Part shown: positions 21,689-34,100 of the stretch, in pieces
How the letters are laid out: each line of letters starts with the position of its first letter
Numbering within the stretch: the first letter of the stretch is position 1
Origin: Neodontobutis hainanensis
Taxonomy: Eukaryota; Chordata; Actinopteri; Gobiiformes; Odontobutidae
DNA: 64,000 bases
Direction of reading: 5' to 3'
NCBI GenBank assembly: GCA_024349245.1
Contig: JALDNG010000749.1
Location: 27,048 to 91,047, forward strand
Notes under the pieces: model-generated
The model's input: only the letters and a program-made list of their open reading frames with translations
Databases searched by the model: none
Told to the model about the DNA's origin: nothing
Made by a program: the position numbers and the translations under genes

Positions 21689-24600
21689 AAATTCTCGGTA
21701 TCGAAAAAATCAAAAATAAACTCAGGATTTTCATATCTCATTAATTTTTACAAACATCAGAGAGTGTTGTTTTGGCACTTCTAAAGATGGTGAGAAATAG
21801 CAGTCATATGATTGTACATTATAGTTTTACTTTTTCGTGAAGAATCTCCAGACATCTAATGTCTTCCCCAATACCTTCCATGGTGAAAACACACTTAATA
21901 CATTAAAATTTCAGAATAGCTTCTATCTTCATCTGGAGTATGAAGTAGATCTTTTTGATGAAAAGAATATTGAAACGATTCAACCATTTAAGATGGCGAG
22001 TTTTAATTCGTTTTGGTGTACTCATGCGTTGTAAATAACTATAATCGAGCTTTTCTTAACTAAGAATATGAAAATCTTTTTCATTAAAAGTCTAAACTTC
22101 AGGAGTCGAGTAATAAAAAACCAGTCATGAACAATGACATACCTGAACCATGTTTTTTTGTGTGGTAATACATAGGCTGTATAAAAAATCTTTGCGATAA
22201 AGTGGCTTTGTTGAAATCAGTATGAGTGTTTTTGAAGAGTATGTAGATCATCGATTCATTCTCACCACTATAGCATAATGTTAAGAAATAATTCTGACTA
22301 TGAATCCCCGATTTTTTCTACTAAAGCAAAGTTACCACTGTTTTCGAGATCTATATAGCAAAAAATTGTTTTTGAAGCAATAGACTTAATTTCATGACAT
22401 GCGCGATTGATTAGATAGCTATAAAAACTAACAAAAATTCTCGTTTGTAGATCTTGAATTCTTTTCTGGCATTGAGCTGATTCAAATAACTGATAACATA
22501 ATGCTAAAATTTTTGTGTAAACTAGAAATATAATATTTTATTTTTTCTCTGAGAATCTAGCAACGGCCTGATGATTTTGCACATGCTATATTCCAAAGGT
22601 AGAATATTCAACCACCTTATTGGTTTAACAAGATATATCGGATGTTGGACTGGTAAATATTTGTAATCTATTGAATTTTAAACATCCCATGACCTCCACA
22701 GTTCAACAAATCTATGATACCTATTCCAATGTTTGGAAAATTTGTATTAATCGGGATAGCTCGATTTCTCTCAATAACATACACAAGAAAACACTCCTTG
22801 GTCTATCTGTAAACTCTCAAAGAGTTCCTTTTCCATTGGTAACGTTACTTCTTTTGTCATTTCGCTTGTCGTCTATAACATCCTCATAATTTACTCCTAT
22901 TCCTGTACATCCTGTCGGTTATGTGTTCTCGTTATAAACTCACAGCATAACATCATGCAGATAATTAAACAAAAACTAACCGTCTCAAAGCCGATCCATT
23001 CATATTCCAACTAAGATTCTTTTATGATATTTATGTTTTAATATCTGGCAAAATAACGAAAAATCAGTACTTGGATTATTTTATTCGACGTTTTACTGTA
23101 AAAATGGTGTTCGCATTCTTTTAGCTTTATTTCTTAAATATCTGATTTACACACCTAATAGCATGATTAATTTCTGAGTGTTTCTCTGAATTCGCCAAGT
23201 TCTTATAGTTAATACATGCTTTGCACATCTTCATTTTTCGATTAGCCTCAATTTCTGCGAAAATTGATTGAAATTCTAATGATCAGCTGAATTTTTTTAA
23301 ATTAAAGACCAAAAAGTTTTAAAATACAGAAATATCCATGAAATATTTAAGCAAAACAACAAGGTTGTAAATAATTTTACACCATGTCTCAAGTTATACC
23401 ATCCAAATAGGGTTCAAGAATAGAAATGGAATAATTTCTTTATCTCTTATTAGAACATATAAAAAGGCTCCAAATAGGAAATTTACCTAATTATAATATA
23501 TGTTGATCTTTCATGGAAATTTATCTCCATGTTTCAAGGTCTGATTTTTCATGCCTAGAACACTCACATCGACAGAGTTATCTGTAGGAAAACAAATTTC
23601 AATTATAAATCGTCCAACTAATTATGTTCGTCAATTTTCGTCCTGAACTACTCAGCAGCACCTATATCGTCAACCAGTTTCTCAAATATATATGTTAGAC
23701 TGCAAACACCTCTAAAACTCTCGAGTAAAAGTAACCACATTATTATAACTGTTTCAAATTTTGTTCTCTTTATGTCAAAAAATAATATCTATCTTTTGAA
23801 ATTTTAAATTACTGATTGGATTTTAACATTGAACTTGTATAATGATTTTAAGAATTCTTTCTTTGCATATACCTTAGCTTTTAACAACAAATTTCTCATT
23901 TTTACATAGATATACTTTAATTTAACTGAATTGTGTCTGATTTAAACAAAAACGAGGCGCATGTCACCAAATGATATTTATGAAACTTTATTCTTCGCAC
24001 TTTCTCAGCCAAAACAAGATAATATCTCCATCGGAATTTTTCATCTCTTCTTCATAATTTTAATTTACTTCAGTGTTACGCTTACATTGTTTGATAAAAT
24101 AACGACTTAAAAAATGTATATATTTTTCTAAATATTAAAATGAATAGATTTTCATCCAAAATATTTTTCATCTAACTTTAAAATGGTATTTAAAGATTTT
24201 AACATCAGAAATCGTAAAAATTAATAACTTGTTTGACATATTCACCGCCATTAAATAAGGTGATTGCCCTGTATGCATGGCGTCTTTTAATTTTAGGCAT
24301 CGTTAAAAACTGAGGATCTTATTTTCCTCTTATTTATTTTATCCTTTGCATCTGAAAGTCGGTTAATGAAATTATCGTCTACATTTAATTTACACCTCTC
24401 ACTTGAAATGGTGTTTGTGTTTGGCAAAAATAAGCGGAATATTTACCAAAATGAACGAAACGCCTATCTGTTCCAACCTTTTAATTAATTATCCGATATT
24501 ATTAAAGACCCATGCAATTTTAATTCAACTTTAAATATTTTTAACATATTTTGTGAAATTAAACAGGTGTAACTATCAATCTTAAAAAAACGGAGCACTC

Positions 24601-25396
24601 GCCAAATATACAAAAAGGTGATTCTTTTGAAGACAATTCCTCGAAAAATTAGTTTTATATAATGTAAAAGCTATTGAAAGATCTGAATGTTTATTTATGG
24701 CTGATTTAACATTTTTAATTTTTCAATATATAATTGCAATCTTTCACATTTCATCTATAAAATTTATCAAGGCACGCAAAAGTGGCATATTAAGTCTAAC
24801 ACTCAAAAAAAGTTACTTCATATGTTTTTAATCAATATAAGCCATTTAAAAATCATATTGGCATAAGACTGAACAAATAGAAAATACTCATGATATCTAA
24901 AAAAGTTTCTAAACTAAATTTTAATTACACCTAAAAAATTTACCAAAGTTTTTAAGTATTCATAACGTAAGAATATTCAAAAATTGGAAACGTTTATTTG
25001 AATTAGAAAAAATATAATTATTTTTAAGTTTGAACTTTTTATTCATACCTTAAATTATAAATATAAATTATAAAATTACTGCTTCTCGACATTAACTATT
25101 ACAAGCATGTAACCGGTTATTAATGAATGTAATTTTTTGCTTATTCTCAGGAAATAAATCTTACCAAAGCATCTAAAATCATAGAGTATTTTTCATTAAA
25201 ATATTATTCTTGTTTTTCATTTTTTAAATAATTTTTCACACTAAATTTTTGTGAGACTATTAATCAGACGGTATCATAAATAATAAACACAAAAAATCGT
25301 TTTAAATTAAAATAAACATTAAATTGTAATTTTTGTGTCCGTCAAAATGAGTCATGACCCTTGCGATCATATTTTAAAGGAATTTACATCCATATA
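21689..25396. other. Mostly non-coding, one unassigned open stretch
   Basis: No firm gene. At 22671-22889 (plus, first codon TTG) a 72-codon stretch includes MTSTVQQIYDTYSNVWKICI. It is moderately protein-like but has no partner exon or family. The remainder, including 23-25.3 kb, shows nothing recognisable. Confidence 0.3.
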
Positions 25397-25510
25397 TTAT
25401 CCAACCTCACTCTGGAATTTTATAATCTGTTTGCGATATTCCTTCTCGTTAAGGTTGTTCTTATGTTGGGTTGTGTGAGGTTTAAACTCAATAAAACGAT
25501 CATCATTTCT
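25397..25510 (-). CDS. Possible exon, hydrophilic, unknown protein
   Basis: On the minus strand, after an acceptor-like ctatagagtag, a 37-residue frame begins RNDDRFIEFKPHTTQHKNNL and ends IIKFQSEVG before TAA at 25397-25399. It is strongly charged and has an internal donor-like CAGA|gtgagg that could end it earlier. The overlapping plus-strand stretch (25361-25555) is hydrophobic and begins with TTG. Downstream position relative to 25813-26001 suggests the same minus-strand gene. Another frame is also open, so phase is uncertain. Confidence 0.33.
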   Translation of the reverse strand, partial: RNDDRFIEFKPHTTQHKNNLNEKEYRKQIIKFQSEVG

Positions 25511-25812
25511 CTACTCTATAGGACAGACATACTTGGAATATGTTGGTTCATTTAGATGAAACTCGAATGAGCAATCTAGGAAATACAAAAGCACAAATTA
25601 CTTTATAATTTCATAGAATACAATTTTGTACATTCACTTTATGATGCTTTATAGAACTAGGTTTACATTTTCATACCGCTACAAACACTGTAAATCAAAA
25701 TATCTCTAAAAAGTTAATTTTTATCAAATTTATTCTTTATTTCGATATAAAGGTAATTATGATTATATTGTGTATTATTATGAACGTTTGGTTGCTTTTT
25801 AGATATCACTGG

Positions 25813-26001
25813 CTAACTAAAGCAATTATCATATTTATACGAAGAACATCGATGAGACAAATCTATCCATGCTTCATTCGAAAGAATTTTGCTTCTTTTT
25901 TCTCCTCCGATAAAGTTCTGATTACTAGTATCCGTAAAAAGCACTTTAATTCTTTGGGTCCCCTTGCCTCGTGCAAGCAGTGTGCTTTTGGCAGTGTGCG
26001 A
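25813..26001 (-). CDS. Possible exon, basic hydrophilic protein, unknown
   Basis: On the minus strand a 62-residue frame starts right after ttataagataatag. It begins SHTAKSTLLARGKGTQRIKV, continues TDTSNQNFIGGEKRSKILSN, and ends at TAG (25813-25815) after YKYDNCFS. The patch is one of the most GC-rich of the window. The plus strand is also open over the same bases (25759-26082), but gives a Phe/Leu-rich product. The minus product reads more like a soluble protein. No domain recognised. It may be a last exon, or continue to 25397-25510 through a donor near its end. Confidence 0.35.
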   Translation of the reverse strand, partial: SHTAKSTLLARGKGTQRIKVLFTDTSNQNFIGGEKRSKILSNEAWIDLSHRCSSYKYDNCFS

Positions 26002-26082
26002 CTATTATCTTATAAAAACCTCACCCTCTCATTGTTCTTCTGTAGCAACATTACATTTGGGGTATGGTTTCGATTATCATGA

Positions 26083-27742
26083 TCATCTGAGTTGATTTAA
26101 AAAGATTCGAAAAAAAATTTTGAATTTTTAGACTTTCGTAATTGAAAGACATTAACAATAATGTTTGATTTTTTATCCTATATATGTTAAAAACTTCCAG
26201 TTCTGGTTAGAATAAAATTACTTGATTTTCATTTGGGTAATAACAAGACAACAAGTTCTAATTACGTTGATTAACTTATCGAAGACTATAAATAGAGAAA
26301 TGAGCATATTTCTGCAATATATTTTAATATTATTTGAAGATTTGAAATTTTAATAGCATACGTATGAATGAGAACGATGTCAATGTTACATGTAGAGCTA
26401 AATATCGAACATATATCATCGTGTTAACATTATTTGTTCGATTAATGTCAAAAGTACATGAATTTGTACTTGTATTCGAAACATAAAATGTGTATTACAA
26501 ATCTTTTAAACGTAAACGTAAATTTAACAGAAATCACGATACACTATCATTTAATAGTATACATACTTTAAAAATTTATAATTTTGGTAAATATTAATAT
26601 TTTACTGTATTATTTTATAGAAATATAAATTTTGTAACAATTGAATGATTTTAACACGGTCAAAAGGAGTCAAAACAGTAATCAGAAATTGATTTATTAA
26701 AAGTGGAATAAACTCATTTACAGGGGACTTCTAAGGAATAATCAAAATTCGTATCACATCATACCGTGCACATGAATATAATATGAGGTACATCATGTAA
26801 ACTCGCTATATGGTTCTGAATTTACGATATCAAAATATGTGTGCAAAAATTGAAAATTGCTCGTATGGCGTTTATTTTAAAAATAAATTAAGCTTTTTCA
26901 AGTTATTAAAATAAATACATTGGATTTAAATCTCGCATAAAATAAATCGACGAAATTTTCAAATGATGATATTGACGAATAAATTTTCTTTTAATAATAT
27001 TTTTTTAACCTCTATTTTGAATCGTAAAAAGAGGGGGAACTTATTTGATAATAATAATCATATGTGGCATGATACAAACAAAAACGAAACAAAAGTAAAT
27101 ATTTTCCAGGTAAATCGATATTTTTTTAAATTATTCTCAAACAACTAACGATTTAATTTCAATGAGATTAAAATATTTATAAATAGTTTCAAATTCAGAC
27201 TATTTTTCATAAGTTTAAATATTTTTCACATTTCATTATACTTCGTGAGAAAATCTTTCACACCTGATTTCAGAAATTCTCTAGAATTCTTTTTACTCTT
27301 GAAATTTTTTATCTATTTTCATTTTAGAGACATAAAATCACCAAGTAAATCAAGTTTGTTTTTTAACTTTTAGAATCAAAACATCTACATTTGTTTAAAT
27401 AAAATCACCATAACCACAATTATTGAATGAATTCAAGATTTTAACAAGTCTTCAAAGCTTTTAAGAATTCTTTTAAATTTATTCGAGTTTCGAAATGTCA
27501 CAATTTCAATTCCACTTTTTTTACTTTCTCCAAGGATAAATATAGTTCTGTTGACAGCCTCTAGATTGAACTAAAAAACAGTTTTGTTTGTTCAGTGAAA
27601 AATACAACGTATATTTAATTCATTAATAATTAATACTTGAACATTTACTTTATTTAAACATATGGGTTCTAAAATTCAAAAGAGAATTGAGATCTAGTTT
27701 TTTCTATCACATATACACAGATATAAAAATAAATCAAATTAG
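26083..27742. other. AT-rich non-coding stretch
   Basis: Nothing recognised. The small plus-strand stretch at 26963-27148 is asparagine/lysine-rich and looks like chance. Confidence 0.4.
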
Positions 27743-28144
27743 CGACCAGTAATATCATTAATTCTCTTGTCTTCTTTTTCTTGGAGCATACTTTACTTAT
27801 CATTTTTGCTTTTATCAAATTTAAGCAATCTATACCACGCAGAATTAAAACCAAATGCCACGTCATCTTCCGATGAAAAGCAGAAAATAGCACTAAAAGT
27901 AGGTATGACACGACATTACGTCCCACTAACCTTCACTTCTAAGGTAAAACGATTTTAATTGAAAAAAGACGAAGAGAGATTTATAAACCTGCAGATACCA
28001 GAGAAACCTAAACGGGGGTGCCTGGTGGGGGTATTTCTGTTAAAAGTAAAAACCGAAAATCAGAGCCTCATAGGAGAGCATCGATACATAAAAATATTTG
28101 TTGAGAAATTTCAGAAAAACTTAACACATTCTTCAGTGAAATAG
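27743..28144 (+). CDS. Possible two-exon gene end with a membrane segment
   Basis: Exon 27743-27943 follows an acceptor-like aaatcaaattag. It encodes a long hydrophobic run (SLILLSSFSWSILYLSFLLL, then SNLSNLYHAEL) followed by a Ser/Asp/Lys-rich segment, and ends TSK at the donor TCTAAG|gtaaaa. A 51-nt intron (27944-27994) ends ataaacctgcag. The second exon (27995-28144) keeps the frame and begins IPEKPKRGCLVGVFLLKVKT, ending THSSVK at TAG. This suggests a membrane helix with a basic tail. No ATG is in frame after the upstream stop, so it would be the 3' part of a longer gene. Three N-x-S/T motifs are present. No family recognised. Confidence 0.35.
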
Positions 28145-31100
28145 CACTGAAGATGGGTATAGTTTAAATTTTTACAAAAATTAAATTTGAATTATTTTCT
28201 TCGTGGAAGGGCTATTTTAATCTGAGATTTTCTTCTCATATTTTATTGTTTGGCACACTATCAGAGCTTGGGTGTATATGTAGAGTTAATTTATGCTTTC
28301 AAAGCAAATTCAAAATTTTTTAATTTAAATTTTATACTTGATTTCTAATTATTCTTCAAGGAATATGAAATCATAAATTTCTGAAATACTTGTTAAATAT
28401 CTATGTTATGAAACATGTTAGGTCAGATATTCGGAAGTTATACCAATTGAGATATTTACAGATAAATCATAAATGGAGACAGAAAAAATACCAATGTTTG
28501 GAAAATTATAAATTTATTTTTATTAAAAGAATAAAATTTCCTTTTATTTGCCATCAAAGTGTCAAGAAAAAATAAAAAATTCTAATTCTAAAATATATTC
28601 TATTTATTCGATAGATCAAATAATTTACACATTTTATAAGAAAGATAATTGAGTGACACACTTCAATAAACAGGATTGTAAAGATTCATTGTATATTACA
28701 ATAAATTACTAATATAAATGTCAAATATCAGAAAATTTGAAAAAAATCAACTTCATATAAATTTTTTAGAGAAGTCATATTTTATAAATGAGAAAAATGC
28801 GATAAACGTCAAAATACCAAAATTAATTTGAAGAATAAACTTATTTTTCCTCTGTTTTATTGCTATCGTATAAGAATCTTTGATATTCACGAAAATTTTC
28901 CTATGTAGTTCAAGAGTTCGATCGAGTACAAATAAAAACACATAGAGATATCGAAATTTAATAATTTATCACGATTCTTTTGAATAAATTTAAATAAAGA
29001 GTTTATTATTGAAGTTATTGAAATCAAATATAAAAAATTTGTAAAATATATAAAAAATGAGTGGGTAGAGTCATTCTAAATTAAAACAGTAATCTATCGG
29101 GATAAAAATAACACCATCCAAACGATTTAAACGAATTGTAATTTTAATCAACCTCTCTCAATTAAGGAAAGACTAAGTACTCTTGAAAATCTCAATATAA
29201 GTTAATTTTCAATAATTCTGCTTTTTTTACCTTTTCTCATGCACAACATTTATAAAATATTTGGGAAAACGACAATTAAAAGAATATGTTATCAAAATAT
29301 ACTCAAATAAAAATAGAAGATTGTCTTTAAATTGAGATTTCACATTTTTCAAATCAATATTCCTATGTATTAGCAATTTATGATGAAGAAGCAGAAAATG
29401 TAATTTTTAATTTATTTTAAAGTAAAATAAAAAAATATAAACTGCTTTCTAGTGTTAAGTTTAAGCAAAAATACAAAAAAGTACTTTCATAATTTAGTAA
29501 TAACTTATTTATGTCAATTTGACTGCACGATTTTTAAGTTATTCATGAGTATATCCATCATTTTGAATTTACAGATTCGCTACATTTATGATTGTTTCAT
29601 AATTCTTTATGTTGGTTATATTTGAGAAATAATATCATCCAAATTTTTCATTTTCAATCGCTTCATGGTTTATGCTATTTCTCAAAGTATATAAACGTTA
29701 ATGAATCCTTACTTCTCATTTACTGTCTAGAATGATAGAATATTTGGGATTCTATTTGGCAAAAGATTTCTAGTGATAATAAATATTATTTTTCGAATGG
29801 GATGGCCAATTAAAGAGACAAAAGTATTATTTTCTTTAATTAAAATTTTTGAAATATTTTTTTTGAATTAATAATATAAACGATCAAAATATATATTTCT
29901 AGCATTGAAATTTGGTTTATATTTTTTCGTAAATATCTCATTTACTCAAGCATTATTTTAATCACAAATAAATTAACATATTTGATGAACAAATCGACAT
30001 GTATAAAATTCATGGCGAATAGTATACTTAAAGAAAATTGTTACATTTGTAAATGAAAAAAATATTTAATAATACTCCTAATCGTTATAAAAATAATTGT
30101 TTGGTTTAACATTTGAAAAAGAAACAAATTCTGTGATGTATTAAAAGATTATAATAAATAAAAATGTACTTATCGGAATTACATTCATTTTATAAAAATA
30201 TAAGTTAATTATTCAGAATTAATATCTTAATCTATTTAACAGGGAAATTTATTTTAAAACAACATAAGACTTTGAAAACAATTAAAATAAATTTAAAACT
30301 ATGCTCTTAATGTGACAGTTTTTAAATCAAGAATTGTCTTCAGATGAATATGAATGAAATTAAAAATTATACTCAGAAGTTTTTGCTTTGGAATCTCATC
30401 ATTATGATATTTTAATTTTCAACAGATCATTATCTTGTGAAAATAAAAAGAACAAAATTTTTTAACTTTTTAAAAGCTTTTTATGTCTTGCAATTATACA
30501 TTAGAAAAATACTCCAATCAGCAAAACTAATAATGGTTACATCTAAATATTTTGTAAAATCTTGAATTAGAACAATGAATTCTCTCTTATCATATGTCAT
30601 TATAAAACTAAATTTCCATGCAATAAAAATAATAAACATAAAAATCGAAAAATAAAAAATTTTAATTAAAAAAAGAAATGGGAGTTTTAAACTTATACTA
30701 CTCTCATCTTAGGCGAACTTAAACCCCAGATCAGAAGATATATGCAGGCAAATAGTCAATCATGATTTATATTTAAAAAAGAAAATTAATTTATTTTGAG
30801 ATTTTTTGCGGCTAGTTAATTTTAGAATATTTATGATTTACATCTCCATACTGCATCGATTTAATATGATCTTATTTTAATTTAAATGCAGATTTATGCA
30901 TGATGTTCTTTAATTTAATGTAAAGAATTTTTAAAATTAAATATTGAAAATAACACCCAATGAAAAGCTTTTGAAAATAAAATATCAAATTTACAATGTA
31001 ATCAATATGTTAGGCTAAACTTATTTAATATTCATTTCAAATCTGAAGGCATATTGATTCTTCAAAAATAAATTGAAATCTTACATTATCTTTAACTTAA

Positions 31101-34100
31101 GAACACTTCAATTTTAGTTTCATGTAGTTTATTTTGCACTATCAAAGATATTTTAAAGTTTTACGATAAATGGCATTATATGATATATTATGTGTTTTTT
31201 TCATGAATTTTAAAGTTTAAACAAATTAAATTATCGATTTTGCATAAAAAGTCGATTATAAGTAAAAAAATATTTTTCTCCATGATCAAAAATAACACGA
31301 TAAATCGTCATTTTACTTGTTTGTTGGGTCACTCAAAATCTGTTTATTCGTTCTTCAGAAAGCAATAAATAAAAAAAATTTTCTTTAATTTTTAAAATTG
31401 GATAAAACAGCCAGTATTAATGTTGAGATTTTTTATAAGAGATCATTGCCTGCAATTGATGTTGTTTTATTGAAATTAAAAGAAAACTTTGACATAAACT
31501 ATTTACGTTTATCTCATATTTCACTTTTTAAATGACGATAAGAATGTTGAGTTATTTACAAATGTAAAAGTACAATAATTTTATTTTAAATAACCATTTC
31601 ATTCGTTGATTGGAAAATTATAAAATGACTCGGTTTATCAAATAAATGAGATATTGACTGAATTTCAAAAAATTTTATCATTAATTTAAATTATTTTATA
31701 AATCAAATAAAACATTCAAATTAATTGTCGTCAATTAACTTTTATATACTTGAGAGAATCGTTTTATTAACGTCGATATTTCTGGTCTAGTTGACTTACA
31801 ATATATATAAATTATGTGATGAAATGAAAGTTTAAACGAGAATAATTTATATGAACTCGTCAAAAAAAAACACTTGAAAGTTTGTGTTATTAATTAATAA
31901 CTATTGTTTTTCTCAATTTGATTGTTTTTTCCGACGACGTCTAATAATTCGTGGGACAAGTATCGAGATACTATTATCAATTAATCAAGAAATTTAAATA
32001 TTAAAACCATTTTAATGTTTAATAATATTCAAAATTATATCTACTCATTCTTTAAAATACCATAAATATATAATTTATGGAAAAGATTGTTTTGATTTTT
32101 TTAAGAGAAAAAATTTCGTAATTATTTTAAAAATAAGTGCTTGAATTCTTTGTATTTATTATTTTAAAACTCCCTTTTATATGTGTCTTTATATTTAAAA
32201 AAGGATGTATAAGAAAAATTTGTGGTGAAACTCTCATTGAGCTAGATTTCAATAATTTATAGATAATATGCGTAAAAAAATAAAACGATTTTTCAATTTT
32301 AAATGTTCTTTTTTCCACTTATTTCCATTTTTCTATCTTAACTGATCACTCTTAAATTCAAAAATATTAGAATCGTGAAGTTTAATGTGATTTAAGGACA
32401 TTAATTTATTGTACGTCCTCGATGATCATTTTATTTAATGATATATCAAAGCCTGTGAATACATCCACATGAGTTAACATATAAAATAAATTATTTAAAA
32501 ATGTATCGCTAAAGTATTAAAGGGAGAAATATTTTAAACAGCTATATTTTTATCAAGTGGACGAAATTTTGAAAGAATGATCTCCATTCTTTATTGAAAT
32601 TATTATCTGGAAATGTTTAACTCACAAAACAGTTTCCTTTTCTTCCAACATCGTAGAATTAACAAAACAACCACAATTGACCCTAATAATTTCGATATTT
32701 ATAGATTTCTGATCTACTGACAGTTAAACCAATAAATAAATAAAATTGGTGAAGATTAAGTTTGAATTTTTAAGCACAAAAATATCAAACTTACAAAATT
32801 ACTCACAAAAAGAAGTAGATATTAAAATGAAAGTAAAATAGATATCCAGATAAAAATACATAAAAACTACTTAGAAAGTAAGAAATAATTGAACAACGCA
32901 TAATTCGAGATCAAAATAAAAAATAGGTTTGGTTGACCAATTGATCCAATGGGATTAACGAGAAAACTTTTTCTTACGTCTTAAAAAAGATAAGTTTGTT
33001 AGTACAGGACATTTTAAATATGAAACTAATCAAACATTTTCTTTATAAAAAGACAAAACCCTCCAAGTATGGAGCACATATTTTCTTTTTATATGGATTA
33101 TTTTTATCTTTTAAATCACAGAATTATCGGTTGAAAAACAATCAAGCCGTTTCATTTACAAATGATAATAACACAAAATACAAATGATTAATTCTAAATA
33201 TAGGAAATAATTGCAAAAACCTCATAAATACAAGGATTTACATTTGAGATTATTTGAATGAGACTAAATTATATGATAACGAATTCTTAATCTATTTAAA
33301 TCACAACTAAAAAGCTTCAGCCTTGATATTTATGCATTTGAGATTTCGACTTAAATTACTTGATCATTATAAAGCCTTTTGTGTTTGCAGAATATGATTT
33401 GGTTTTCGTAGTTATTAAAATATTAATAGGAAAGGATTTAATATCAAGGATGTCGTTTGGTTCTCTTGTTCCATGTTTATTATATTGACTATGGGATCGA
33501 TTCTTCATCAACAGTGTTTACATACTTTTTCTATTTTTTCATTTTATTAATATAAAATGAACAATAACAAAATATATCTGTTGTGTTAAATGGATCAGAT
33601 GAAAATCTACTTAGATAAAAAAAATTATGTTATCACATCAGAGACAAGGATGTAGGTGTACTTACTAGAGAAATAAATTCACAAGTTATAAATCCAAAAA
33701 TATAAAAGAAAGAATGGCTCAATTAAGTCAACAAAATATATTCATTTTAACCATAAACATTTGAGAATATAATTTTACAATAATTGATTTATTCAATCAA
33801 AAAATATATAATTTCAATTTAACTGTCAGAAAATAAGCCAAATTATTGAAAATAAGTTAATTTATCTCAATCCAGAAATAATAAATATTTTAAGAAATAA
33901 ATTTATACAAATTATCGTAATTCTGATTTACTACGTTAAAAAGGCAAGATGAGGAGAATCAATCTTCCCAATGCTTGTTAATATATTAAAATACCAAGGC
34001 ATCTTTAATTTATCAACTCTGAGTTTTTTATAAAATTATCGGCAAAGCGATGCTGAAAATAAATTTTTCCATTAAGATATCTTTTAGATGTTAATAAAAT

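Noticed and set aside
27767..27850. Signal peptide of a small secreted protein
   Set aside because: The hydrophobic segment looks like a signal peptide, but its first codon is TTG and the frame is open upstream without any ATG, so it is more likely an internal membrane segment.
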